Of a DNA stretch of 64,000 bases, positions 42,252 to 53,501 are shown in pieces (the stretch's first letter is position 1; each line of letters starts with the position of its first letter). The translations under genes and the position numbers were made by a program. The notes under the pieces were generated by a model, which saw only the letters and a list, made by a program, of their open reading frames with translations, had not been told where the DNA came from and made no database searches. The DNA comes from Pseudo-nitzschia pungens. Taxonomy: Eukaryota; Bacillariophyta; Bacillariophyceae; Bacillariales; Bacillariaceae. Where the stretch lies: NCBI GenBank assembly GCA_037355855.1, contig CM074763.1, positions 4,898,001-4,962,000 on the forward strand, written 5' to 3'.

Positions 42252-44087
42252 CTACGATCCGTGCTTGTAGACGACGTCCGTTCGCACCACGTACTTGGTA
42301 CCCCTGGTCACGGCCGATCCCTCGTGCAGGAGCGAGGCCGTGTTGCCCTGCGGAAACACCAGGACGGATCCCATTCTGGGAATCACGCCCCGCGCCACCA
42401 GCGATGAGGAATGGTCCGTGGCGTTGGGGTTGCCACTGTCATTGTCATTTCCGTTGTCATTGCTCGAAGGAAAGTAAAACCTGGTTTCTCCCCCCTCAAA
42501 GCCCTCGTTGAGGTAGATCAAAAAGGTCAGGTAGCTCCGGGTGGTTCCCGTCTCGTCCCGTTCGTAGGACTTTCCGTCCTTCGAGAGGTACCCGGCCGGC
42601 CACGATCCGTCGATGTGGGGGCGGTACACGCATCCCTGCCCGTACCGGAAAAACCTCCAACGCCGGTTGATCCCGCACAGTTTGGCTCCCGTGGTCTTGT
42701 CCTTGTTGTCGCTGTTGTCCTTGTCCTTGTCCTTGTTGTCGTTCCCCGACGTGCCCCCCATCGACGCCGGGAGGTGCTCCCTCACCCGATCGTAGACGAG
42801 CGCGTGGAGAGCATCGTCCACCAGCCACTCGCACGAGTCGATCCCCGTCGGCTTTGGCAGCGCGGTGGGATGGTCCGGCCGGTACCCGAGCAGCGAGGCG
42901 GCCTCCACCAGCCGCGAGCACTCGGTCGGGCGCAGGACCCCCTCCAGGACAAAGGCGTCCTTGACAAAGGGGAGGGGGTGCTTGCGCACGTTCACGGATA
43001 CGGGCGGGCGCGGAGTGGTGGGGGCCGGGAGCGGCAGGACGGAAGCGGGCGTAGTGGTGGCGTGCAGGAGCAGGTCGTAGTGATTGGGCGGGGTGCGTTC
43101 CGACGCCTTCTCGCGATAGACGACGCGGGAGGGCAGGTCGGTCAGAGGCCGATCCGCCGGAGCGTCGTCGTCGGTTCCGGAAAGGGGGGACGACGACGAG
43201 GACGACGGAATCTTCCACCCCTCCAGTATCCGTACCTTTGTGCTGTTGCCGTCATCGTCTCGATTCGCGTCCGACGTTTCCTGTCGCTGCATCGCCTTCC
43301 ATTGGGCTTGGGCCTCGATCAATGCCAGGGCCGGATCGTGTTTGTTGGTGTGGGAGACGGAATCTCCGTTGGTCGGGTCCTTCTCATTTTCATTTTCATT
43401 GTTGGTGTCGTTGTCGTTTCCATTCTGATTACAGTTCTGGGGCGATTCGTTCGATGCCCCGCCGTGGCCGTGACTCTGGGTCCGGCATCCCAGGATCGAG
43501 GCCAGCAGGCGGATCTTGACCGCCGGTTCGGGGCACCCGTCCACGTCCCGGACCCACCTCTGGATCGTCCCCTGCTTGGGGACCTGCCCGTAGTCCTTGG
43601 CCGCTTCCAGGGCCGACATGGCGGGCGCCCACCGCTGGTGCGAGAGGTGCAGGGTGACCCTTGCCCGGTAGTCCACGCCCTTGTCGTAGAACCGGAGCCG
43701 ATCCGTGACGAGAGGGTGCAGGGCGGCCCGCAGCTCCTTGTAGTCGCGGGAGTGCGAGAATTCGTCCGGCACGGAGGCCAGGTAGCGGATGGTGCGGAGG
43801 GCCACGGCCAGGTCCGCGGCGGAGGGCTTGCCGGAAGCAGAATCCGGGGTCCGGTCTTCCTCCGTAGTCGTTGTTGTAGTCGTTGTTGTTGTTGTTGTTG
43901 TTGTTGTTGGTGTTGTTGTTATCGTCGACTTTCCAGTCCTCCGCTCGCCAAGAGTGTCGAGAGGTTTCGCGGAGAGACTTTCGTCGGATCCCACCGCCCC
44001 TTCTTCGTTTCGTTTTCGTTTCGCCGCCGCCGCGGCTGCGGCTTCGAACAATGCCCGCGTCCGACTTCGCTTTTTGTTCTTTCCCAT
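42252..44087 (-). CDS. 2-oxoglutarate/Fe(II) oxygenase, prolyl-4-hydroxylase family
   Basis: An intact 611-residue ORF from ATG 44087 (MGKNKKRSRTRALFEAAAAA), with a basic nuclear-localisation-like N-terminus, a (ACA/ACN)-coded poly-Thr tract (about residues 55-75) and several Asn/Asp/Glu linkers. The C-terminal 230 residues form the double-stranded beta-helix: FVKDAFVLEGVLRPTECSRL, FFRYGQGCVYRPHIDGSW with the metal-binding HxD, SYLTFLIYLNEGFEGGETRF, GSVLVFPQGNTASLLHEG with the distal His, and GTKYVVRTDVVYK with the basic residue that binds 2-oxoglutarate. Family members hydroxylate proline or other protein residues; the ribosomal or nuclear target of this one is unknown. The N-terminal half (FSHSRDYKELRAALHPLV…) is helical and unrecognised. 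Confidence 0.87.
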   Translation of the reverse strand: MGKNKKRSRTRALFEAAAAAAAKRKRNEEGAVGSDESLSAKPLDTLGERRTGKSTITTTPTTTTTTTTTTTTTTTEEDRTPDSASGKPSAADLAVALRTIRYLASVPDEFSHSRDYKELRAALHPLVTDRLRFYDKGVDYRARVTLHLSHQRWAPAMSALEAAKDYGQVPKQGTIQRWVRDVDGCPEPAVKIRLLASILGCRTQSHGHGGASNESPQNCNQNGNDNDTNNENENEKDPTNGDSVSHTNKHDPALALIEAQAQWKAMQRQETSDANRDDDGNSTKVRILEGWKIPSSSSSSPLSGTDDDAPADRPLTDLPSRVVYREKASERTPPNHYDLLLHATTTPASVLPLPAPTTPRPPVSVNVRKHPLPFVKDAFVLEGVLRPTECSRLVEAASLLGYRPDHPTALPKPTGIDSCEWLVDDALHALVYDRVREHLPASMGGTSGNDNKDKDKDNSDNKDKTTGAKLCGINRRWRFFRYGQGCVYRPHIDGSWPAGYLSKDGKSYERDETGTTRSYLTFLIYLNEGFEGGETRFYFPSSNDNGNDNDSGNPNATDHSSSLVARGVIPRMGSVLVFPQGNTASLLHEGSAVTRGTKYVVRTDVVYKHGS

Positions 44088-45313
44088 GATTCTCGACTAC
44101 GAAAGCTGCACTTGTTGCGGTGTGCTGTGCTGTGCTGTGTTGAGCTGTGTTGTGTTCTTTCCAATTCGACGCTTTTGAAATACAACAAATCAGCCATCTC
44201 AATCGAATCTGACAGACGGCGGCTTTTTCAATCGTGAAGAAGGATCGGTTTGAAAGTCAATCTAGTTCACGTCGCGATTTTGAAACGAAGGATTCAACGG
44301 GATACGGTAATTAGGTAGTCCTCTCAGTTGATACTTCGTTTGATCAAAGTTGTTCCATTCTCCGTTCTCCTTTCGAACAACATGTTCCCAACGAAAGAAG
44401 GAAACCATTCGATCAATCGACAGTTGTTCCATCTCGCAATACAAAAAACGATGTGCATTGTGCATTCTGCATTCGGGATTCGTCCGAAAAGTGAAACGGA
44501 CCGACCGATGAATGATCACCGTAAACCAAACGGATGAACAACAGACTTCAAAAACTACCTATACCTATGTACCAAGGATCAGATCAGTAGGTATGATGAG
44601 TACTAGTTTACTGCACGTTACCAGTATGCAGTAAGTCTTAACCTCATGACAGCTGACAACATCATGATCCGGAGAAACAATATCAATCCGGCGTAACCTT
44701 ACCGTATGAACAAAGAAGAACGATTATCAAAATATGGACGAGGTAAGCCGTACTCGTACAGTATCTTTTGTATTGTACCGCAGCTCATCTCTCTCGTTGT
44801 TCCGAAGGAAGAACAAGAAACAAGAATCAATCCAAAGAGCATCGACCAACAATCGCTATCAGTACGTACCGGTATCTATCAGGATTCTCATACCAGCCCA
44901 AGTACCGTACCCTATAACAAACGAGGACGATCTCAGTTTGGTTTCGACGACAACGTTTTCAAGACCAAGGTACGAAACGAAGCAATGCGAACCGAACCGA
45001 TCCGATCCGATCCGAACCGAACCGAAATGAACAAGGCGATCGAGTATTGCGTCCGATCCATTGCGTGAGTTGTGATCATCAACTGCTCACTCTCGCACTC
45101 ATCAACTTTGTTCCATTGGACTCGCAAATTGATTGACAGAATTCCAGACGGGACTCTTTTCCAAGAGCCAGGCGAGACAGTACCGCAGAAGCCAACCGAA
45201 TCGAATCGTTCCGAACCGAATCGAATCGAATCGAATCGAATCGAATCGAATCGAATCGAATCGATACCATCTGGGCGAGCAAGACTCACAAAAACACATA
45301 GCGATTGCGCGCG
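44088..45313. other. Divergent intergenic region with pentamer repeats
   Basis: Between the oxygenase gene (leftward) and the LRR gene (rightward). It has a TGTGC/GTGCT repeat at about 44118-44152, a TCCGA/CCGAA array at about 44992-45025 and a (TCGAA)n array at about 45216-45264. GGCGTAACCTTACCGTA is at about 44691-44707. No gene is supported. Confidence 0.45.
45216..45264. repeat. (TCGAA)n pentanucleotide array
   Basis: About nine TCGAA units, 50 nt upstream of the proposed ATG of the LRR gene. Confidence 0.85.
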
Positions 45314-48300
45314 ATGGTGCCGGGCGATTCGGACCATGCCGTCGTCGCCGATGTCGCGGTGTCCACCGCGGAAGGCCACGACGAGCGAATCGCCGCTGCG
45401 GCGGCCTCCGGTAGAAGCCAAAGCCAAAGCGGAAGCGGAAGAGAACGCGAATCGCGCGCCCCCGTATTCGTTCCGGACCGACACGTCCGGGAGAGCCGTG
45501 GCAGGCTCCGCCGATGGGTCCCGTCGGAGGACCCCGAATCGGGAGAGACGGCGATCGTCTTTTTCGACGCGAGCGACACCGCCGTTTCCACCATTCGCGT
45601 GCACCGGGACGGCGGATCGTGGGTTGCGGCGGTGTCCCGGAGTGCGAGCCGCGGAGATGGAGATGGAGATGGAGATGACGGCTGCAATGGTACATTCCAG
45701 GTCGATCTTTCGCAGCCGCAGTCGCAGCCGCAGTCACTGTTGCCGCTCAATGGCAGTTCCGTCTACCCGCAGAGTACCGAGGAACGGCCCGCGGCGATCG
45801 AACCGAGCGCGGAGGATCCAAACCTCCACCAATTCGGCGTTGTCTCGGACGTGGGTGTTCCCCTCCCGAGGTCGGGCGATGATAACGAATCATCGAATGG
45901 AAACGGAAACGGAGACAGAGACAGAGACGGAGACGGAGACGGAGACGGAGACAGCGACAAAGACAAAGACAAAGACCATTCGAACAACGGCGATGATCGT
46001 TCCAATCCAGGCGGGCAAAGCGGGTCGTCGGCCTCAACCAACGGTCGTATCCAAAAGCAGACCGCAATTCGGCAATCCCCCAAACCAAACCTCCAATCTT
46101 CCAAAACAAGCTAGTTCTAGCAATGCCCCGAACAACCAGAACCACAACCTACAATCCCAGAACCAATCGGCAACCTATCCACCGGACACGTATTCCTTGC
46201 TTTCGCTGCACGGACCCATCGAGAGCACGACCTTCTTTTCGTTTGGAATGATGGTGTTTCTGGTTCAGATGGCCTTTCTCTTGCTCATGATGATCAGCGT
46301 TTTCGACAAGGAGTGGAGCACCCACGGAGACATCGACAATCCCGGTGGAGACCCGATCGCACAGTTCGTGGCGGCCAAAACCAGTCCCATTGTTCGCTGG
46401 ACCCAGGTCCTTGCGGTGATCACGTACGTTGCCTTTACCGACTCCAGTTTCAAGGACATCACGACCGCCGTGGAGACCTTTCCCAGCGGGTTGTTCTCGC
46501 CATTGGCCTCGCGAGCGAGCCGTGGCGAGCTCCGGTGCATGGTATTCTCTTGCGGCCTGCGGTTCTTGCAGGGAGCCATGGCCATGTTTGCGGCTTTCAT
46601 TTTGATCATAACATCGACGAGCGTCATCGATATCATTCTGAATTTCACCGCCGTGGTGAGTGCAGCGGTGCACTGCCGTTTGCTGCGTGGAGTGCATCCG
46701 TGTCCCGGTCGTGTCGCTCACAATACGCTTTGTCTCTTCTCGCCCGCGCAAACCGTCCTCGGTATGCAACAGAATTTCATCTCCAGTCTGGACGAGCTAG
46801 CTTTTGCCATGCTTTTGTGGGGCAAGTATGGGCCGTGGTTTGAGTACGAAGCAAAGCGCATCGCGAGCCTTCCTCTTCCGCCCTGCCAGCAACAAAAGAA
46901 CAAATACTCTCGATTCCAGTGCACCGTTGCGGTGTTTGGAGTCATTCATCTCGGAATTGATTTGTGGCGTCATCTATGCCCAAGACAACGACGATATCTG
47001 GCTCACAAAGGTGCTGAGGGTAGAATTCCAAAAGGACACGGGTCTGCGTGCATTCAGCGGATGCTACCAGATGAGCGACGAGGGAGAAACCTTCAAGAGA
47101 AAGGTCTATACCAACTCGGATCTTCCACAGATTGCAAGCATTGGGTACTGCATCGACGATCGACGATGGATGCTGTTCAGCGGGAGGAACAATGCCTGCG
47201 AGGCCGGAGAGCGCAAATTGGCGTATTCCGTCAAGACCGATTCGTTTGATGTATCAACGTCCTTCGACGAGGGGTGGTTTTCTGCTTCGGGTGCACCACT
47301 GGATCTCTATTTTGTCGAGTTCAGCGAGGACCTCGAAGACCAATGCTCGTCGTATGACAACGGAATCTGCACACTCTCGTTCAACAATTTCGATTCTCAG
47401 TATGATGGAGGAGACTGCTGTTCTGCCACGTGCTCCCATTCCAATTGTGGAATCGGTGCCGTCACCGAAGCATTTGGGGTCCAAAGTGTGACCGGCGATG
47501 GCTTTCCGGAATGCACCGATCCAAAAATGGTACCCATCACAATCCGTCTCGATAACTTCACAAGCAGCAGGTCCGTGGAAATTCTCGAACAGAAATATAC
47601 TCCGGAATTAATTGAGTGGGCCTACATGCACGAATCCTCCGACGACTTCCTCTTTCAAACATTTAAAAATCCAGCGAGTCCTCTTTTGATGCTCGAATGT
47701 GATGGAAAGATCGTATTGCAGGTAGACATCAACGAAAATATGTCTGGTAACACAGAAACCGTTAACGTCAGCGATGGAGCTACCTGTACACTGCAATTGG
47801 AAAACACAACCTCTCCTTTGGACAACATAACGGATGCACCAATCTGGTATCTAGATTACAAGATTTTCCATGGCGATGACGCCGAGAGAGGTCCAATGAT
47901 TCTCGAAATGAATAGTGATGAACAAGGGAAGTCATCATTCTTTCGGATTCCAACATGCATGTTTGAAAAACTTTCCGAAAACGTCGATGTCCAAAATATT
48001 TACAACGACAGCAGCTCTGTGAAAACCCTGGAGTGGATGTATAGTGACACCACTGGGGCTTCGGATTGCGACGATGATTTCTTCATCGACCGATATGCGT
48101 TGGGTGTACTGAATTTTGCTGCCCCTCCAACTGATGGTGGCAATCAAAACTTGTGGATACGCACGACCCAGCAATGTCTCTGGCCTACAATTGAATGCGA
48201 CGGACGGATATCTCTCAAGTTTGATCCTCAATGAATTGTACCTCCTTGGGACGATTCCAAAAACCATCGGTTTGTTGACGTCTCTGACCAAACTAAAAAT

Positions 48301-51300
48301 GGGTGAGTCTTTCGGCGACATCTTGTCTCCTTCAGGGTGTCACCATGCCAAATCGAAAAGGGTTCCCTAACAGGTCCATTGTATTTCTTTTACGAACACT
48401 TTTAGATCTGAACAGCATCTCTGGCCAAATTCCCAGTCAGATTGGTTCCCTCACAAAGCTTGAAGAACTTTATTTGAGTGAGTTCTGAATTTTCACACTA
48501 TGCAGATCTGCATCCTCTCTAACTCAACGCATATTCTACTCTGCCTACCCGATAGATAACAATGAGCTCACTGGTCAGCTACCCAGTCAGCTTGGGTTCC
48601 TCACAAAACTGAAAAAACTATACATGCGTAAGTATTGGATTGAACATGGGATTGATCGATGCTATTTTTTCTGTCATCGCAGTGTCACAGATTCTGTTCC
48701 ATAACAATATCTTCACAAATTCATATTAATACAATACCTGACAAAATCCCTCTTCCTGCAATCTGTTTTTTTTTGCACATGTAGACGACAATTACATAAA
48801 AGGATACGTTTCAAACTGGATTGAATCTCTTAAAAGTTTGAAAGTGCTTGAATTGGGTATGTCATATCAATCAAAGGTGTTCAATATTTTCAACCCTTTT
48901 CCCACTGCAATTGAAATTCATTCGTCTAACTTTCCAATTAATTCCACTTTTGAAAAGGCTCAAATAGACAAACTGGTCAGATTCCTAGTTATATTCAGTC
49001 ATTTGGACAATTTGGAGGAACTTTATTTGTGTAAGTAGCAAAGTGACCTGTAACGAAAAGGACTGTAAGTTCTTCCCTCAAGTATTCTAAACACATCTGT
49101 CCATTCATTGTTCTTCAGATTCCAATAGTTTTACATGGTCAGATTCCTACTCAAATAGGATCGCTTAAAATGTTAAGGAGGCTCCATTTGTGTAAGTATG
49201 CAAATGGTATTAAGCATTTCTTCTCAGAAGATTTAATTTCCCTTGCATCTCACCTGATATTTGGTTTGTTTGAGCAGCTTCAAATGACCTCACTGGACAG
49301 ATCCCTAGTCAGATTGCATCGCTAACAAAGCTATCTGTACTTTCTCTGAGTAAGTAATAAAATGCAAACGCGTACAGGCGAATATTCGAACATTGCTGAT
49401 GAATTAATCGTGTCAGCACAATCTTTTTTGGCGCCATTTCATACCTAACTGTAAAATGTTTTGAATTCCATGATCCCTTTGGATAGATACCAATGGTCTC
49501 ACGGGCCAGATCCCTACCCATATACTATCCTTGACAAACCTGGAGAAGATTTATTTGAGTAAGTTGTTGAAAAATAGATCGATGTAACAATTTTTATCAA
49601 CTTCAAGCACCAAATTACTTTGTCCTCACTGCATTTTTTTCCTTAATGTAGGCCACAACAGCCTCACTGGTCAGATTCCTATTGATGTTGGATCCCTCAC
49701 GAAGTTAACTGGGCTTTATTTGAGTGAGTAACTTGAAAATACAGGCAAGCAAAGCAGGAATGGTCGATACTCAATTGACTTCTTCATAACTTTTCATGGT
49801 TTTTTACTGTTTAGGGCACAATTTCCTTACTGGCCAGATCCCAAATGAGATTGGGTTCCTCACAAATATTGAAGTGCTCAATTTGTGTAAGCATGACAGA
49901 TTTATGTGTGGACGGAGCAGTTGCAATTTGCTTTGTATCTCATCTTCACTAAGCACTGTCGTCACCTTTCAATTTGCTTTCATAACTTGTGCAGATTTCA
50001 ATGGCTTCACTGGTCAAATACCTAGCCAGATTGGGTTCCTTACGAATCTGAATATGCTGTATTTAGGTAAATAGGTGAATGAGATTATGACGACTTTTTG
50101 AGATTAGTCAATTTTTCATTTCTCCTAACTTGAGCTGTTCTCTACTTGGTTGGATCTTTGTGTAGATCAAAATAGCCTCACTGGCCAAATTCCGAGTCAG
50201 ATTGAACATCTTGAAAATCTGAAAGAGCTCTATTTGTGTAAGAAATTTACAATTAGGGTATGCACGATACATCTTTGCTGGTTCGAAATGTAAAGATAGC
50301 ACATCTCAAAATTGTTTCATTCTTCCATTACTTTGGGGCCTAAAATTCAGACCAAAATTTCCTCACAGGTCCAATACCTAGTGAGCTGGGATCCCTCACA
50401 GATTTGGTTGGGCTCTCCTTCTGTAAGAAAAATTGATATTGGATGTTTTTGGAGGAATTTTGGCTGATTTCAAGTACTTTGTTATCTGATTCTGACTCGA
50501 AACTCTTTTGTTGACGGTTTCATCATTATTTCTGTATTCAGACCAAAATATTCTGACTGGTTCGATACCCAGCCAATTTGGGTCCCTGACGAAGTTAACC
50601 GGGCTTTATTTGTGTGAGTTCTGACGATGCTGAGACATCGGTTTTATCTTGTAACCATGAATCTCAACTTCATTTTTCGTTCATGTTCTGCACAGACCAA
50701 AATGGCCTGGGAGGTCAGATACCCAGTCAGATCGGATACCTAATAAATCTGGCGGAATTAAGTTTGCGTACGTTGCCAATGATGAGGAAATGAATTATGG
50801 AAGTCACGCTTGCAAAATCTTTTACTTTGCTTACGACTTTTTTGCTTTTCTCTCGTATGCAGAATTCAATAACCTCACTGGTCCAATACCTAGTCATGTT
50901 GGGTCACTCACGAACTTAAATGGGCTTTACTTGAGTAAGTGTTGGAAATGAGTTTTTATTGGTTTCATTAAAACTCTGCGTTGAAGCCTCATGGTATCAG
51001 TCCTATCTGAAATATCCTGTCTCCCATCATTAATTTGTGCAGACCATAATAGCTTCAAGGGTCAGATCCCAAGTCAGATTGGATCCCTCACAAACCTGTT
51101 TCAGCTATATTTGTGTAAGCCCCTTGAAAAAGATACTTCTTCGATGCCATTCCTATCGATAGTAAACATTGTGTTTCTTTTCGTCTCAACCACTCTGATC
51201 TCTGCGTTTTTCTTTGGTCTAGATGGCAACGACCTTACCGGACCCATTCCAAGTCAGTTTGGATCGCTTACCGAGTTGATGACACTTTCCTTAGGTAAAT

Positions 51301-52951
51301 TTTTGGATTGATGGCAATAAATGTCATACCTACAAATGCTAATTGATTTTTTCCATCCTTGAACGTATCATTTACGCAGGAGACAACAGTCTTGTTGGTC
51401 AGATTCCCACTCAGATTGGATTCCTTTCGAATTTGACAGGGCTTTACTTGAGTAGGTAGTTGCAAACAGTGATATGCCGAGCAATCTTGCAATTTCGTAT
51501 CCCCCGACGCTCGTACTAACCAAAACCATTCTTCCTTTCATGCCCCATTCAGACCAAAACAATCTCACTGGTCGGATTCCGAGTCAGGTCGGCCTGCTAA
51601 CAAAGTTATTTTCTCTGTTTTTGTGTGAGTCGACTGATTGGAAATGGAAGAAAAACAGTTCATTTCACTCAGTTATTAAGATCTCACATCCATTATTATC
51701 ATCGCTGTCTTTTTCTTCCGTGTAGTTGGTAACGGCCTTACTGGTCAGATTCCAAGCGAAATTGGAACTCTCACAGACTTAAAATTTCTTTCTCTGAGTA
51801 AGTCATCGCAAAGGACGGAGGAGTGTTACGATTCATAATGACTCAAGATGCCATGTACGTCGATCGTCCTGACTTGAAATATCACTCATTTTTTTGGCAG
51901 ACCTCAATAACTTTATCGGAAAAATTCCCAAAGAAGTTGGATCTTTGACAACCTTGGAACTGCTTCATTTGCGTAAGTACTTCCAGACGATACGGTAAAT
52001 GTCTCTGTGTCTTGCGATACTGACACTATCTCATCTTTCTGTGGTTCCTTGGTAGATGCAAATGGTCTGACTGGTGTCATTCCCAGTCAGGTTGGCGGCA
52101 TGACGAATCTTCTTCAGCTTTCGTTTGGTATGTGGTTTACGTTTCGTTTCATTGTGGCATTATCTCTTACGGAATGCGGATATTATTTCATTGACCATCT
52201 TACGTCGCATTGTTTTCATGAACCGCAGAGAGCAATTTGTTGACCGGTAGGATTCCAACCGAAGTAGGATTGCTCCCAAATATCCAATACCTTGATTTGG
52301 GTGAGTGTCTCGAGAGAAAAAAAACTATGAGTAGTTATCCGTGGATGATTGTATCTCACAGCATGTGCATCATTTCGTGGTTCATTCAGCCGACAATGCC
52401 CTAAGCGGTGCTATTCCAAGTCAAATTGGCCTCTTGACATCATTGACACATCTCGCACTCGGTAAGTGGTTGCCACATCGAACACGGACTCCATCTGATG
52501 CGAATGTCACATTGCTGTACAGAACTTTGTTTTGGCTTGAATCTTACGATAGACTCCATTCTTTTTTGCATACGATAACACAACCACAGGCAATAACAGT
52601 TTGACCGGCCCGATCCCCAGTGAGGTGGGACTATTGACGAATCTGAACTGTTTGGAAGTGGGTGAGTACCGTGCTAGGTTCTCCCGCGGACGAGTGCCCG
52701 ATTGCAGTTTCATCGTTCGTTTCATTTTCCAACTGACAAAATTCGATTCGAAATCATGGTTTCAACCCCCACAGACGGCGATGGATTCGCTCTCCCGATC
52801 CCGAGTGGTGTCCAAGAACTTCTCGGTAAGTAAATGAAAGTTGCTCCGTGGGGGCATTCGTTCGGCGGCCTTAATGGATGCTCGTTTCTGAATTGTGCCC
52901 GAAAACGTTGCTTGCATATTTTCTGCAGACAAAAGTTCCTGCGGGGAATGA
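45314..52951 (+). CDS. Multi-TM / LNR / leucine-rich-repeat receptor-like protein (frame-disrupted)
   Basis: Proposed start ATG 45314. Exon 1 (to 46655) encodes an acidic, low-complexity cytosolic part, then membrane segments (FFSFGMMVFLVQMAFLLLMM and FLQGAMAMFAAFILIITS). Intron 46656-46772 is 117 nt and stop-free. Exon 2 (46773-48302) encodes more membrane segments, an ectodomain, and an LNR/Notch-like motif (CSSYDNGICTL…YDGGDCC, about 47335-47460). Then follow 25 exons of one LRR each (…NxLTGxIPSQIGxLTNLxxLYL), all bounded by phase-1 introns. Final exons are 52775-52825 and 52929-52951 (…DKSSCGE stop). About 1,580 residues. Extra-base shifts are needed within 45990-46100, near 46965, near 48212 and inside the LRR exons 48958-49030 and 49119-49191. 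Ligand-binding by LRRs at the cell surface is an inference from family architecture. Confidence 0.8.
48406..52661 (+). repeat. Array of 25 one-LRR exons, 72 nt each
   Basis: Exon starts: 48406, 48556, 48785, 48958, 49119, 49278, 49487, 49652, 49815, 49995, 50166, 50351, 50542, 50696, 50863, 51043, 51223, 51380, 51553, 51726, 51901, 52056, 52229, 52390 and 52590. Each is 72 nt (24 residues) from AG acceptor to GT donor, except the 48958 and 49119 exons, which are 73 nt. Every splice falls at the same place in the repeat, after the first base of the codon before the conserved Asn-containing turn. Introns are about 78-198 nt. Confidence 0.9.
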
Positions 52952-53501
52952 ATGATTGTTTGAGCCTACCTGCCTACCTGTTTCACATGAGGAATTGACT
53001 TGTGTTTATGAATCTACGTTCCAAAACAACCGAGAATTACCGAATGGCATCGTTCTTGTCGTCACTAGCGTTGATCACGCGTAGCAATCAGAGGTGCCTT
53101 CCATGGCATTTTTCACGAACGGAACCTAAGAAAGCTCAAGCCAGTGGCCAAACATCGAACGATCTGTTTTGCCTTGAGCCACCTCCCGTTCTTTCCAGTT
53201 CTATAACACATTGTATTTACACGCATCCCTTACGTGTATATTCTTGTCACCGAGATAAATTTTATTATTACATAATATCAATATCATTTGGTAGTGTAAT
53301 GCGTACTGTACACGAGAAGCAGCCATGGACATTTCTATCTTTAAAAAGGTGTGTGTTTACAATGTTTATTCGTTCTAGTAGTACGGTAGCAGCAGTCACC
53401 ATCGTGTGCCCCACCTCAGCAGGGCAAGACAGAACGGACCGACCGGGGCGATGAATGAATGAATGAATGGACAGACCGACGGATTCGATTCCTCCCCGTT
53501 G
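52952..53501. other. Intergenic between convergent genes
   Basis: 3' flanks of the LRR gene and of BCP1. Contains (GAAT)n at about 53450-53467 and no recognisable gene. Confidence 0.45.

Noticed and set aside
42411..44237. 608-codon plus-strand ORF
   Set aside because: Antisense shadow of the 2OG oxygenase, whose catalytic motifs are on the minus strand.
45072..46100. 5' part of the long frame opening at 45072
   Set aside because: Gives METETE/RSRSRS low-complexity shadow; the other frame (from ATG 45314) reads as acidic coding sequence. Only the part after about 46100 is used.
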